This document shows positions 8,831 to 18,386 of a stretch of 64,000 bases of DNA, piece by piece; position 1 is the stretch's first letter; the number at the start of each line of letters is the position of its first letter. A program made the translations under genes and the position numbers. Below the pieces are notes generated by a model that was given only the letters and a program-made list of their open reading frames with translations, made no database searches and was not told where the DNA came from. The DNA is from Desemzia incerta. Its GTDB lineage: Bacteria; Bacillota; Bacilli; Lactobacillales; Carnobacteriaceae. The DNA lies in NCBI RefSeq assembly GCF_900115825.1, contig NZ_FOXW01000005.1, positions 62,001 to 126,000 of the forward strand, read 5' to 3'.

Positions 8831-9538
8831 ATGGCCAAAGAAAAACCGATTTATATTCAAATCCATAATAAGATTCGAAAAATGATCGAAGAAGGCAAAT
8901 GGCAAGTCGGGGAACGAATTCCTTCAGAACGCGACTTGGCTAAAACCTTTGAAGTCAGCAGAATGACTTTGAGACAAGCTGTGCAGACACTTGTGGATGA
9001 AGGGATATTAGAACGACGAGTTGGATCAGGAACATATGTATCCAGTCAAAAAGTTCAAGAAAAAATGACCGGGATCCAAAGTTTTACAGAAACCATTTTG
9101 TCTCAAGGGAAAACGCCCACTAGTAAAACTGTTTCTTATCATGTCAAGCCGGCCAGTGTGAGCGAAGCTGAACATTTGAATTTACAGAATGAAACAGTCG
9201 TTTTGCGTATGGAGCGTGTACGCTTTGCAGATGATGTGCCTATTTGTTTTGAAGTGGCGACCATTCCTTATCATTTAGTTGAATCATTAGGGAAGAAAGA
9301 AATCACTTCTTCTTTATATAGAACATTGGCGGAGAAAAAAGATATCCATGTAGGCAGAGCAGAACAAACAATCTCGGCTATGTTGGCATCGGAAAGAACA
9401 GCGGAACACCTGAATATCAAACGTGGAGAAGCTATTCTGCGGTTGAAGCAAATTACGTACAGCAAAGACAACAGACCTTTTGAATATGTTCGTACTCAGT
9501 ACGTAGCCGATCGATTCGAATTTTATCTAGAGAATTAG
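8831..9538 (+). CDS. nagR: GntR-family transcriptional repressor with UTRA domain, NagR type
   Basis: 235 aa. N-terminal GntR winged helix (ERIPSERDLAKTFEVSRMTL), then a wing with RRVGSGTYV, and a UTRA effector domain from about residue 80 to the end. HutC/YvoA-subfamily members of this size bind GlcN-6-P or GlcNAc-6-P and repress nag genes. Its position 11 nt after nagB and the matching palindrome in the operon promoter indicate an autoregulated local repressor. The assignment is inference from family and context. Confidence 0.88.
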   Translation: MAKEKPIYIQIHNKIRKMIEEGKWQVGERIPSERDLAKTFEVSRMTLRQAVQTLVDEGILERRVGSGTYVSSQKVQEKMTGIQSFTETILSQGKTPTSKTVSYHVKPASVSEAEHLNLQNETVVLRMERVRFADDVPICFEVATIPYHLVESLGKKEITSSLYRTLAEKKDIHVGRAEQTISAMLASERTAEHLNIKRGEAILRLKQITYSKDNRPFEYVRTQYVADRFEFYLEN

Positions 9539-9576
9539 GTTGATTTAAACAGAATCATTATATATTGTTGTAAACA

Positions 9577-9614
9577 AAGAACCTCTGATGAGCCTAGGCT
9601 CGTCAGAGGTTCTT
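9577..9614. terminator. hairpin terminator after nagR
   Basis: A long near-perfect stem built on AAGAACCTCTGA and its complement, with an inner GAGCC/GGCTC. It sits between nagR and the convergent coiled-coil gene and can stop both. Confidence 0.85.
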
Positions 9615-9638
9615 AAAGTTTTAAAACAAGCCTTAGTG

Positions 9639-10520
9639 TTAATAAAGTGTTTCTGATTCTTTAATTTGCTGATGGATAGATTGTTTTCTGGTTTCTAATT
9701 TAGTTTGAAGTTCTTCTACATTGAAACCAAGCTGTTCCAACATCTCAATGTTGCGTCCAATTTTAGATTTTGTATCCCAATCAGAAAATAAGTTGTCAAA
9801 GAAGATATCAAACGTTTTACTCATGCCGCTGAATTTTTCGTAACTCAATAAACGATCTAAGGATAAATCTTTTAGTTCCTTTGTATAACTTTCTAAGTGC
9901 TGTTCTAATTGATTCATTTTGGCTTCAGCTTTATCAATTTTGTCGTATTTCATCATATCTAAAATAAGGCTGTTGTTTGTAAACATGTCCCAAGTGGAAT
10001 AAGAATCTGCAGAATCCAAATCATCTAATGCAAAATCAATTCCTGCCAAGACTTTTTCGCCTGCTGCTAGAGCTTCATCAATTTCAACTAACTCTTGTTT
10101 GAGTTCAGCTCGCTTGAATTCTTCTGTCTGACTTTTCTCACGGAAATCAGTATTTTGCTGATACAATTGTTCTTTGATTTGTCGGATACGTGCAGTAGTT
10201 TCTTGAATAGCGGTCTGGATTGAATCCAATTGTTCTCTTGCTTCCAGAAATAGAGCTAAAGATAGATCCAACTCACGTTTTGCAGTCAGTTGTTCTTGCT
10301 GCTCTTTATCAAGTTGCTGATTGTAATTTCCGACCAGTCGTTTCAAGAAGGTCGATAAAGATTCTTGCTGCAGTTTTTCGACATCTGCTTTTTCTTTTTC
10401 AAACCATGCTTGTGCTGCTTCGTATCGTTTTTCGTTTTCATCTAATCGTTGTAAAGCTGTTTTTTCTTTATGTACTAAAGACTTCATTTTTGCTTGCAAT
10501 ACTTCATACTCTTCCAACAT
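9639..10520 (-). CDS. uncharacterised coiled-coil protein
   Basis: 293 aa, no signal peptide or membrane segment. Residues 1 to about 160 are strongly charged heptad-like helix rich in Glu, Lys and Gln; a less charged middle includes SADSYSTWDMFTNNSLILDMMKY in two parts; a second helical segment ends the protein. No enzymatic motif is visible. Start ATG at 10520 has AGGAGAG 7 nt upstream. I do not recognise a named family; it may be a structural or scaffold protein. Confidence 0.8.
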   Translation of the reverse strand: MLEEYEVLQAKMKSLVHKEKTALQRLDENEKRYEAAQAWFEKEKADVEKLQQESLSTFLKRLVGNYNQQLDKEQQEQLTAKRELDLSLALFLEAREQLDSIQTAIQETTARIRQIKEQLYQQNTDFREKSQTEEFKRAELKQELVEIDEALAAGEKVLAGIDFALDDLDSADSYSTWDMFTNNSLILDMMKYDKIDKAEAKMNQLEQHLESYTKELKDLSLDRLLSYEKFSGMSKTFDIFFDNLFSDWDTKSKIGRNIEMLEQLGFNVEELQTKLETRKQSIHQQIKESETLY

Positions 10521-10601
10521 GTAAATCTCTCCTAGTAACCTTATTTGATTGCATCCGCTTTATCATTATTATGACGGAAAAAAACAATTTTTCAACAACA
10601 A

Positions 10602-10629
10602 AAACAGCCTAGAAATGTCTAGGCTGTTT
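10602..10629 (-). terminator. hairpin terminator after degV
   Basis: A 12-bp stem AAACAGCCTAGA with its complement and a 4-nt loop. On the minus strand it is followed by a T-rich stretch (TTTTTGTTGTTG). Confidence 0.75.
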
Positions 10630-10664
10630 GAGAATATAAATAAGTGCTGAAAATAAATAGGGTA

Positions 10665-11522
10665 TTAAGATAATTTGGTGAAATCTTCCACCCATGTCAT
10701 GCCTAAAGCACCTTCACCTAAATGCGTCCCGATAACAGGACCAAAATAACTAAGATTAAAAGTAACTTCTGGGTATAAAGATTCTAAGCTTTTTTTCCAA
10801 ATAAGGGCTTTTTCTTCTGCGTTTGCGTGTATGATGGTTGAGACAATCGGATAACCTTTTTTGATGTCTTCGCCCAACAGATCTTCGATACGTTTCAAAG
10901 CTTTTTTATGGGTACGGATTTTTTCAAACACAACGATTTGTTTTTCATCAAAATGCAAGATAGGTTTGATTTTCAATAAAGTGCCGATTGAAGCAGCTCC
11001 ATTAGAAAGACGGCCGCCCCGCACTAAATTCTTTAAGTCGTCTACGACAAAATAAGCTTTAAGACTTTGCTGCATGCGATCAAAATGCTCAAATATCTCT
11101 TGTACAGTTGCTCCTTGCTGAACCAGACGAGCAGCTTCTAAGACAAAATAGCCTTGAGCAGTACAGCTTAGACCTGAATCATAAGGGTAGACTGCGATGT
11201 CTTCCATACGTTGTCCTAAACTTGCAACACTTTGGTAAGTTCCACTGATTTTACTGGACAAATGAATGCTGATAATTGCATCATAATCAGTTGATAATTC
11301 AGTAAACAACTCTTCAATATCTCCTAAAGTAGGTTGCGAACTAGTCGGCAACTTTTCACTTTGACGCATAAGATCAAAATAAGTTTCATTTGTCACATCT
11401 ATTTCTTCTTTTAAGGCTTCTCCATTTACAATAACAGAAAGCGGAAGACGATAGATCTGATTATCATTATACTGTTCTGTTGTTAAATAAGCAGTACTAT
11501 CGGTTACGACAGCTATTTTCAC
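10665..11522 (-). CDS. DegV family fatty acid-binding protein (FakB-like)
   Basis: 285 aa starting MKIAVVTDSTAYL, the DegV N-terminal signature. It contains SIHLSSKISGTYQS, which lines the fatty acid head-group site in FakB structures, and DLKNLVRGGRLSNG. FakB proteins present fatty acids to the kinase FakA for incorporation into phospholipid. No FakA gene is nearby, so which DegV paralogue this is remains open. GTG start at 11522 with AGGAGGT upstream. Confidence 0.9.
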   Translation of the reverse strand: MKIAVVTDSTAYLTTEQYNDNQIYRLPLSVIVNGEALKEEIDVTNETYFDLMRQSEKLPTSSQPTLGDIEELFTELSTDYDAIISIHLSSKISGTYQSVASLGQRMEDIAVYPYDSGLSCTAQGYFVLEAARLVQQGATVQEIFEHFDRMQQSLKAYFVVDDLKNLVRGGRLSNGAASIGTLLKIKPILHFDEKQIVVFEKIRTHKKALKRIEDLLGEDIKKGYPIVSTIIHANAEEKALIWKKSLESLYPEVTFNLSYFGPVIGTHLGEGALGMTWVEDFTKLS

Positions 11523-11584
11523 TAGGTTACCTCCTGGACTGATTTTCTCTTTTTATATAGGGAAATATCACTACACATTAGAAA

Positions 11585-11593
11585 ATTATACCA
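11585..11593 (-). promoter_or_regulatory. extended -10 promoter for the degV gene
   Basis: On the minus strand the sequence reads TGGTATAAT, a perfect -10 hexamer with TGn extension, about 65 nt upstream of the degV start. No good -35 is present. Confidence 0.55.
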
Positions 11594-11784
11594 TAGAAAA
11601 CTAATTTGAACGGATTATTTTAAGATGTTCACATTGTGTTAAACAAATCTAGTTTCTTAAACAGGATGTACTAATTCAAGCCACTAGATTGAAATCTGCT
11701 TGATTTGCCTTGTTTCCATAAAAAAAGACTTGTACACTGGAATGTAGAAAAGAAGTCAGAATGTCATGTAGAGAGGAAAAAACA

Positions 11785-12423
11785 ATGCTGAAAAAATATC
11801 GGACAATTGAAAAAGATGGCCAATATGAATTGGACATTAAAAAATCTCGTTTTATTTGTCATGTAAAGAGAGTAGATAATGAAGATGAAGCTTTAGAATT
11901 TATTGCAGCAGTCAAAAAAGAGCATGGTAAAGCGAACCATAATTGCTCTGCTTACATGATCGGAGACCATGACGAGATTCAACGAGCCCATGATGATGGG
12001 GAGCCTAGCGGGACTGCAGGCGTTCCTATGTTGGAGGTATTGAAGAAAAAAGAGTTGAAAAACGTGGCGGTCGTTGTGACGCGTTATTTTGGCGGTGTAA
12101 AGCTTGGCGCAGGAGGATTAATACGTGCTTATGGGAATGCGGTCAGTAAAACAGTAGAAGAAATCGGATTGGTAGAAGGGAATCTTCAAATTGAGATCCA
12201 AGCTACAATAGAATACCCTTTGTTAGGGAAAGTAGAAAATCAGTTGCGAGGGTCAACTTATACAATAAAGGAGATTTTGTATACAGATAAAGTAACGGTC
12301 ATTTGTTTAGTCAATGAAGAAGAAAAAGAGAACTTTTACGCGGATATGATTGAATGGGTCAGCGATCAAGTCGTCTTTCAAGAAGGACCTACGAGTTATT
12401 ATGAATCAAAAATAAGTCTGTAA
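11785..12423 (+). CDS. YigZ/YvyE family protein (IMPACT/UPF0029)
   Basis: 212 aa. The N-terminal UPF0029/IMPACT domain carries ANHNCSAYMIG and the signature HDDGEPSGTAGVPML, then VVVTRYFGGVKLGAGGLIRAY. A DUF1949 domain follows from about residue 135. Members are thought to bind ribosomes or nucleic acid, but their molecular role is not settled. ATG at 11785 is chosen over 11761 because GAGAGG lies 8 nt upstream. The 260-nt space before it holds only the divergent degV promoter. Confidence 0.9.
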   Translation: MLKKYRTIEKDGQYELDIKKSRFICHVKRVDNEDEALEFIAAVKKEHGKANHNCSAYMIGDHDEIQRAHDDGEPSGTAGVPMLEVLKKKELKNVAVVVTRYFGGVKLGAGGLIRAYGNAVSKTVEEIGLVEGNLQIEIQATIEYPLLGKVENQLRGSTYTIKEILYTDKVTVICLVNEEEKENFYADMIEWVSDQVVFQEGPTSYYESKISL

Positions 12424-12567
12424 TTGTTAAGAAACCGTTACAAAATTAAAACAATAGTATTAGAATGTTAGAAGTTGTGATAGAATGACCAAGACTTTAA
12501 TATAACATTAAAAATCATTTACCCCAATAAAAAAGGTTTAAGAATATATTTGAAAAGGTGATCCTAA

Positions 12568-13629
12568 GTGACGAAAAAACAGATACCCTCTACAACGCGC
12601 TCTGATTATAGGAGGAACGGAAAAAAGAAAAAAACAAAGAGTCAAAAAATCATTCTCACGATTTTGATTCCTCTTATGGCTATATTGTTGGTTATAGCTG
12701 TATTTGCAGCGAAATTATTTGCAGAAGCTCAAACTGCAGTTGAAGATTCATATCATTCTATTGAACGTGAAAGTGAAGTCAACGTGAATCCAATAGAGGA
12801 AACTGTATCTGTACTGATCATGGGTGTCGATGATACTGAAAGCCGTAACCTAGGAAGCGCAAGAACAGACGCGCTGATCTACTTAACGATTGATCCAAAC
12901 GAACATGAAATAAACATGGTCAGCATTCCTCGTGATACGTACACTGAGATCATGTATGATGGTCAAGTTCAAAAAAGGAATAAAATCAATTCGGCATATG
13001 AAGTAGGTCAGGAAAAAGCGGTTATTGAAACCGTTGAGAATTTACTGGATGTTCCAGTACACTACTATGCGACATTCAACTTTGATTCTTTTCTGGAGAT
13101 CATTGACGCTTTAGGCGGTATTGAAATGGATGTGCCGGTTACTATCACAGAACAAAACTCTGATGGTAAAATGGGTCAGATCTATTTAGAAGAGGGATAC
13201 CAAACATTGAACGGGGAACAAGCTCTTGCTTTAGCCCGTACAAGAAAAATCGACAACGATGTGAAGCGTGGAGAACGTCAACAATTGATCATTCAAGCCA
13301 TCGTTAAAAAAGCTTTGAGTATTGGATCGATACCGAAATTATCGGATGCTATCGAAGCTGTTGGAAGCAATATGCGGACAGACTTGAGATTCAATGAAAT
13401 GTTGAATATTGCTCAGTCTGGATTGGAAGGAAGTTACACCTTCAATTCTCATATCTTTGAATGGACTGATTTTAATCTTTACGGAGCCAGCATGGTGGAA
13501 TTGTATCCAGACAGTGTTGACTACATCAGCCACAAATTGCGCGTAGCGTTAGATTTGGAAGCAGAAGATGAACGAGATCAAGAAGGATATGAATTCACTT
13601 CAAATCGGATTCCAGAATATGCTTATTAA
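12568..13629 (+). CDS. LytR-CpsA-Psr (LCP) family wall-polymer ligase
   Basis: 353 aa. A basic cytoplasmic head (about residues 1-28), one transmembrane helix (about 29-50), and an extracellular LCP domain. LCP landmarks are SVLIMGVDD, SARTDALIYLTIDP, MVSIPRDTYTEI, KINSAYEVG, LARTRKID and VKRGERQQ, whose Arg and Asp residues bind the pyrophosphate of polyprenyl-linked polymers. The family attaches teichoic acids or polysaccharides to peptidoglycan. GTG start at 12568 with AAAAGGTGATC upstream. A second LCP gene (15176) and tagO flank it, forming a wall-polymer cluster. Confidence 0.93.
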   Translation: MTKKQIPSTTRSDYRRNGKKKKTKSQKIILTILIPLMAILLVIAVFAAKLFAEAQTAVEDSYHSIERESEVNVNPIEETVSVLIMGVDDTESRNLGSARTDALIYLTIDPNEHEINMVSIPRDTYTEIMYDGQVQKRNKINSAYEVGQEKAVIETVENLLDVPVHYYATFNFDSFLEIIDALGGIEMDVPVTITEQNSDGKMGQIYLEEGYQTLNGEQALALARTRKIDNDVKRGERQQLIIQAIVKKALSIGSIPKLSDAIEAVGSNMRTDLRFNEMLNIAQSGLEGSYTFNSHIFEWTDFNLYGASMVELYPDSVDYISHKLRVALDLEAEDERDQEGYEFTSNRIPEYAY

Positions 13630-13654
13630 CAAGTTTTGTGGATAACAGGATAAA

Positions 13655-13701
13655 AAAAGAGCACGAATCAAAAGGGAAAACCTTTTGATTCGTGCTCTTT
13701 T
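13655..13701. terminator. bidirectional hairpin terminator
   Basis: A 21-bp perfect stem (13655-13675 with 13681-13701) with a GAAAA loop, between the convergent first LCP gene and tagO. Confidence 0.9.
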
Positions 13702-13729
13702 AGTTAACAAAGATACATTTAGGTTTGGT

Positions 13730-14818
13730 TTAATCTTTACGATTCCATGAACGTGCAAACTTTCTGATTTGTTTTAACAAAGGCTGATTGGACTTCCCTG
13801 TCAAACCAATAAGTTCAACAAACAGTTCCAGACCGAATCCTAATCCTATAGTGAGGAAAACAGATCCCCATAAAGTTGATACTGGGTAAAGTAAAGCAAT
13901 CAAAGAAAAAATAGCTGCTAAACAATAAATAGCAAAAACGGTTTGTTTGTGGGTAAATCCTAAAGACATGAGACGATGATGAATGTGCAGCTTATCTGCT
14001 GTAGCAATAGACTGTTTATTCAGTACTCTTCGAATCATTGCATAAATCGTATCTGTAATTGGAATACCCAACACTACAATAGGTATAATTAAAGTAATCA
14101 GAGTAGCATTTTTTAGACCTTGTAAAGACATAACCGAAATGATGAAGCCTAAAAACAATGCTCCAGTATCTCCTAAAAATATATGTGCTGGATTAAAGTT
14201 ATAGGGTAAGAATCCGGCTATACTAGCCACAAATACAAATATCATAATCGGAACAGCCATGTTGCTCACCGTCAAAAAGAAATAACCGATGATCCCCATT
14301 GTTGTTAATGCGATCATAGAAACTCCACTGGCCAATCCGTCTAATCCATCAATTAAATTGACAGCATTGGTAATTGCTAATATCCAGAATAAGGTCACGA
14401 AGAAACTAAGTGATCCAAAATGCAGTTCGCCAAACAAAGGCAAAGTCATCATATTTAATTGGATATTGCCCATAAAATAAACAATGCTTGCGGCAACTGA
14501 AATTCCCAACATTTTCAATTTAGGACTCAATCCTTTTAAATCATCTATGATCCCAGTAATCAAAATGACGCAAGAACCCAGGAAAATCGGCCAAATTTCT
14601 TGATTCGGGATGGGGACAAGAAAGAATATGGTCAAGAAAAAAGAAATGAAAATAGCGATACCGCCCATAGTAGGTACAGCTCTCGTATTTACTCGACGTT
14701 CATTTGGATGATCAACCGCGCCAATAGCAAGAGACATTTTCTTTACTAGAGGTGTTGTCAGTACGGAGATCAATGCAGCTGCAATACAGGCTAAAATAAC
14801 GTGAAACATATTATACAT
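13730..14818 (-). CDS. tagO: undecaprenyl-phosphate N-acetylglucosaminyl-1-phosphate transferase
   Basis: 362 aa with about ten to eleven membrane helices. It belongs to the MraY/WecA/TagO family and links a sugar-1-phosphate to undecaprenyl phosphate, the first step of wall teichoic acid or polysaccharide synthesis. Seen: the loop DHPNERRVNTRAVPTMGG, NAVNLIDGLDGLASG (catalytic Asp pair), FLGDTGALFLGF and the HIHHRL motif. The absence of a UDP-MurNAc-pentapeptide region and its length argue for TagO/WecA rather than MraY. It lies between two LCP ligase genes that act at the end of the same pathway. Confidence 0.93.
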   Translation of the reverse strand: MYNMFHVILACIAAALISVLTTPLVKKMSLAIGAVDHPNERRVNTRAVPTMGGIAIFISFFLTIFFLVPIPNQEIWPIFLGSCVILITGIIDDLKGLSPKLKMLGISVAASIVYFMGNIQLNMMTLPLFGELHFGSLSFFVTLFWILAITNAVNLIDGLDGLASGVSMIALTTMGIIGYFFLTVSNMAVPIMIFVFVASIAGFLPYNFNPAHIFLGDTGALFLGFIISVMSLQGLKNATLITLIIPIVVLGIPITDTIYAMIRRVLNKQSIATADKLHIHHRLMSLGFTHKQTVFAIYCLAAIFSLIALLYPVSTLWGSVFLTIGLGFGLELFVELIGLTGKSNQPLLKQIRKFARSWNRKD

Positions 14819-15175
14819 GTGAACGGGATCCTTCCTTATTGTTATCTTTGTTTCATAATCGGAATTTTTTCATTAAATTTACTGGAAGAACATCTACCCA
14901 GCAAACTAAAAATAGACAAGGATATTTATCTATTTGGTTAGTAATCGTGAGTGGAAGAATAACTTCTCGCAAAGGTGAAGCTTTGCTGTACTCATTATAC
15001 AAATTTAATGCGGCAAAAACAAACACCAATATTGAACAGTCTTTTGAAAGAGTGGTTTAAAAAATCCTTTATTGTGTTTAGTCCATGAATCCGATAAACT
15101 TGATAAAAGTTGTTATTTAAGAAATGTAAAAATAAATTTCGCTACCCAATCCAGTATTATTAAGGGGAAATCCAT
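14819..15175. other. intergenic region between divergent tagO and second LCP gene
   Basis: 357 nt without a convincing gene. It should carry the two divergent promoters. A weak candidate for the rightward gene is TTGTGT (15072-15077), 17 nt, TAAACT (15095-15100). A 73-codon frame at 14839-15060 has no ribosome binding site and reads as chance. Confidence 0.5.
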
Positions 15176-16168
15176 ATGCGTTCTATAGAGAGAAAAAATA
15201 AACACAAGAAAAGAAAGCGAATTTTACTGTTGATGACGATTGTAGGAGTGCTTCTTATTGCAAGTTACTTCGTCTATGCTTTTTTATCGGCCAACTCTTT
15301 CTTCAATGCCATTCAAGGGGACCCGATTTCTTCGCAGGAGGAAGAGATGGTTATTATTGAGAATAAAGAACCTTTTTCTATCCTATTGTTAGGTGTAGAC
15401 GAACGACCTGGAGATATCGGCAGAGCAGATACAATCATCGTGGCGACTGTAAATCCGAATACTGAAGATGTAAAATTGTTGTCCATCCCTCGAGATACGT
15501 TAATTGAATTGCCCAAATCAGGAGAGGCAGACAAAATCAATGCCACCTATGCTTATGGTGGGATTTCCTACACGATTGAAACAGTGGAAAACTATTTAGA
15601 TATACCAATCCAGTATTATGCCCAAATCAATTTCCAAGGATTAGTGGATCTGATTGATGTGATAGGCGGTATCGAAGTCGACTCTCCATTAGATTTTACA
15701 GTCCAAGATAGTGATGAGACTCAAAATGCGATCCATATTAATAAAGGATTGCAGCGTTTGAACGGAGAAGAAGCTCTAGGATATGCTCGGATGCGTAAAC
15801 AAGATCCACGTGGAGATTGGGGACGACAAGAGCGGCAACGGCAAGTTATTCAAGCCATTGTTGATGAAACGATTTCGATTTCAAGTCTAACGAATTTTAA
15901 TCGCATCTTTAATGCTATTGCACCTAATTTAAAAACCAATCTATCTGGTCGAGAAATATGGATTTTGGGCACTAATTATGCTTCTGCAGCACAAAATATA
16001 GAATCCCTTACTTTAAATGGGGAAGAAGCTTACATTTATTTCCCCAGCTACGGACAAGAAGTCTATGTATGGGAACCTTATGAAGAAACTGTGGCCGAAT
16101 TGCAGCAAATTTTGAAAACACATTTAGAATTAGACTTGCAGTCTCTTGAATCAGAGATAGAAGAATAA
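15176..16168 (+). CDS. LytR-CpsA-Psr (LCP) family wall-polymer ligase, second copy
   Basis: 330 aa. Basic N-terminus, a membrane helix at about residues 15-37, and an extracellular LCP domain: ILLLGVDERPGDIGRADTI, LLSIPRDTLIELP, KINATYAYGG, GYARMRKQDPRGDWGRQERQ. It is related to but clearly different from the LCP protein encoded at 12568. ATG at 15176 has AAGGGG 8 nt upstream. Expected role: transfer of undecaprenyl-linked wall polymers to peptidoglycan at the outer face of the membrane. Confidence 0.93.
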   Translation: MRSIERKNKHKKRKRILLLMTIVGVLLIASYFVYAFLSANSFFNAIQGDPISSQEEEMVIIENKEPFSILLLGVDERPGDIGRADTIIVATVNPNTEDVKLLSIPRDTLIELPKSGEADKINATYAYGGISYTIETVENYLDIPIQYYAQINFQGLVDLIDVIGGIEVDSPLDFTVQDSDETQNAIHINKGLQRLNGEEALGYARMRKQDPRGDWGRQERQRQVIQAIVDETISISSLTNFNRIFNAIAPNLKTNLSGREIWILGTNYASAAQNIESLTLNGEEAYIYFPSYGQEVYVWEPYEETVAELQQILKTHLELDLQSLESEIEE

Positions 16169-16179
16169 AAATCATCCCA

Positions 16180-16215
16180 AAAAAACGAGACAGGACTTTT
16201 CTTGTCTCGTTTTTT
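16180..16215 (+). terminator. hairpin terminator after second LCP gene
   Basis: Stem AAAAAACGAGACA (16180-16192) with 16203-16215, ending in a six-T run. Confidence 0.85.
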
Positions 16216-16285
16216 GGTATAGATGAAAGTTTTAATTCAAAAGATTTCTGTTTCACATTGCGTATAGTACTTTTGAGGTGAAATG

Positions 16286-17632
16286 ATGAATCTGGAAATG
16301 ATGGGAAGAGAGTTGTTGTCGCAAGAACTGAATGGCATTACAGAGATGAACGAGTCTGTTGAAACAAGATCAGGATTCACACAAACTGAGAAGAAAATCA
16401 GCTGCACCCGTTGCGGCTCTTCCTTAGTGAAGGATAGGGTTTTTGCACCGTGTCTTTGTGGTGAAGGTTGTTTTTATTGTCTTAGTTGTTTACAAATGGG
16501 GAAAGTAAAGAAGTGCAGTACACTTTATTACCAGAAGGAAGAAAACTTATTTGCAGACATAAACGAGCCGGTATTGATGTGGAAAGGGACTTTGTCTCCT
16601 CAACAGCAAGAGGCTTCAGAAGAAATTCTTTCGACGATAAATCAAGGTGGAGAACGATTAGTTTGGGCAGTAGCTGGAGCGGGGAAAACCGAGATGTTGT
16701 TCCAAGGAATAGCACAAGCATTGAAAGACAAAAAGAGAGTTTGCTTAGCTTCGCCCAGAGTGGATGTTTGTTTGGAATTAGCCCCACGAATCCAGCACGC
16801 TTTCTCTCAAACCGAGTTGATTGTTTTACATGGCAGTATGGAAGAAACGTACCGCTATACTCAGCTTGTGATCGCGACAACACATCAACTCATGCGTTTT
16901 CGGGAAGCTTTTGATGTGCTGATCATTGATGAGATCGATGCTTTCCCTTTTCATTTAGACGACTCTTTGCAATTTGCAGCACAAAAAGCGCGCAAGAAAA
17001 ACGGTTCATTGATCTATTTATCTGCCACTCCAAGTGCAGCTATGCGAAAGCTGGTTCAAACGCAGCAACTGCAAGCATCTATTTTGCCTGCACGATATCA
17101 TGGTTATCCACTGCCTGTCCCGGCATTTATGTGGACAGGAGATTGGAAGAAAAAGATTCAAAACCAAAAAATGCAAGGTCGCTTTTTTAAAATAGTCCGA
17201 GAAATGTTGAAGGCCAATAGGAGATTTCTTATTTTTGTCCCCAATATTGATTTGATGCATGAATTGGCTACCTGCTTAAACCTACTCTATCCTTCAGCGG
17301 TATTCACCAGTGTGTATGCGGAAGATCCCGAAAGAAAAGAGAAAGTTTTGATGATGCGACAAGAGGAATTAGATTTTCTTTTGACTACGACTATTCTAGA
17401 AAGAGGCGTAACCTTTAGAGACATCGATGTTTTAGTATTAGGAGCTGAAGATAAAACCTTCACAGAAGCTGCATTGGTCCAAATTTCAGGCAGAGCAGGC
17501 AGACACAAAGATTACCCTACAGGAGAAGTAATCTTTTTCCACTATGGGCAGTCGCGAGAAATGAAACATGCAAGGAAACAAATTCTGCAAATGAATCGAC
17601 TAGCTTATGAGAGAGGATTGATTCATCAATGA
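16286..17632 (+). CDS. comFA: competence ATP-dependent DNA helicase ComFA
   Basis: 448 aa. N-terminal four-Cys zinc site (CTRCGSS, then CLCG, CFYC and SCLQ); Walker A AGAGKT at residues 130-135; DEAH-like IIDEID; motif III LSATPS; motif VI QISGRAGR. ComFA is the membrane-associated ATPase that helps pull single-stranded DNA through ComEC during transformation. The start is ATG 16286 (GAGGTG 5 nt upstream) or ATG 16283, which differ by one codon. Its last bases overlap comFC by ATGA, so the two are translationally coupled. Confidence 0.95.
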   Translation: MNLEMMGRELLSQELNGITEMNESVETRSGFTQTEKKISCTRCGSSLVKDRVFAPCLCGEGCFYCLSCLQMGKVKKCSTLYYQKEENLFADINEPVLMWKGTLSPQQQEASEEILSTINQGGERLVWAVAGAGKTEMLFQGIAQALKDKKRVCLASPRVDVCLELAPRIQHAFSQTELIVLHGSMEETYRYTQLVIATTHQLMRFREAFDVLIIDEIDAFPFHLDDSLQFAAQKARKKNGSLIYLSATPSAAMRKLVQTQQLQASILPARYHGYPLPVPAFMWTGDWKKKIQNQKMQGRFFKIVREMLKANRRFLIFVPNIDLMHELATCLNLLYPSAVFTSVYAEDPERKEKVLMMRQEELDFLLTTTILERGVTFRDIDVLVLGAEDKTFTEAALVQISGRAGRHKDYPTGEVIFFHYGQSREMKHARKQILQMNRLAYERGLIHQ

Positions 17633-18327
17633 ATACTTGTTTATGGTGCGGTGTTGAAGAAATGCCGGTCATTCGTTTAGCAGATTTAATAGGCTTGTCT
17701 AAAATATCCTCAAAGCCGCTTTGCAGGAAGTGTTCATTTCTTGTCAGCCTGTTAGACAATCAATCTACATGCATCGGTTGTGGAAGAGTGTGGGAAGGCA
17801 GTGAAATTTGTCCTGACTGTATTCGATGGAAAGAACATTATCCACAATACGATTTTCAAAACGAAGCAATTTATGAATACAATTCTTTTATGAAAGACTG
17901 GATAGAGGCGTATAAGTTCAAAGGGGATTATCGATTGGGAAAAGTGGTTGCTGAACCGTTAAAGAAAAAAATCACTCAAAAATTTGATCATTCATGGCTG
18001 ACAGTTCCAATTCCCGTCAGTAAGAAAAGTATAGAGAATAGAGGGTTTAACCAAGTCGCTGGTCTCTTGTCTTTTGCAGAAGTGAACTATGTAGAGGTTT
18101 TACAGCATATTGGAACGGGCGAAAAACAGTCCAGTAAAAATAGAAGAGAACGAATGATCACTCCACAGCCTTTTGAAGTACGTAGAGAAATGTTGGATAT
18201 GGTTGTGGATAAAAAAATTCTTTTGATAGATGATGTGTACACTACAGGAAGAACCTTATTTCATGCTGCAGAATGCTTATTATCAAAAGGAGCGGTCAGC
18301 GTCCGTACGTTGACGATTGCTCGGTGA
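17629..18327 (+). CDS. comFC: competence protein ComFC, phosphoribosyltransferase-like
   Basis: 232 aa. The N-terminal zinc ribbon has two Cys pairs (CLWC, CRKC) and a second pair set (CIGCG, CPDC), followed by a type I PRTase fold with PRPP-loop motif ILLIDDVYTTGRT near residues 193-205. ComFC works with ComFA in natural transformation; its catalytic activity, if any, is not established. It begins with an ATGA overlap on comFA and has no separate ribosome binding site. The hpf promoter begins about 60 nt after its stop. Confidence 0.94.
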   Translation: MNTCLWCGVEEMPVIRLADLIGLSKISSKPLCRKCSFLVSLLDNQSTCIGCGRVWEGSEICPDCIRWKEHYPQYDFQNEAIYEYNSFMKDWIEAYKFKGDYRLGKVVAEPLKKKITQKFDHSWLTVPIPVSKKSIENRGFNQVAGLLSFAEVNYVEVLQHIGTGEKQSSKNRRERMITPQPFEVRREMLDMVVDKKILLIDDVYTTGRTLFHAAECLLSKGAVSVRTLTIAR

Positions 18328-18386
18328 ACTGTCTTTTGGCAAAAGGTTGTGTCAACGAGAATGAAGAAAGAGTATGGTTGAAAAAT

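Noticed and set aside
10220-10612. 130-codon + strand frame opposite the coiled-coil gene
   Set aside because: Hydrophobic content arises from reading Glu/Lys/Gln-rich codons in reverse; no start signal.
14839-15060. 73-codon open frame between tagO and the second LCP gene
   Set aside because: No ribosome binding site, no recognisable sequence features, and it lies where divergent promoters are expected.
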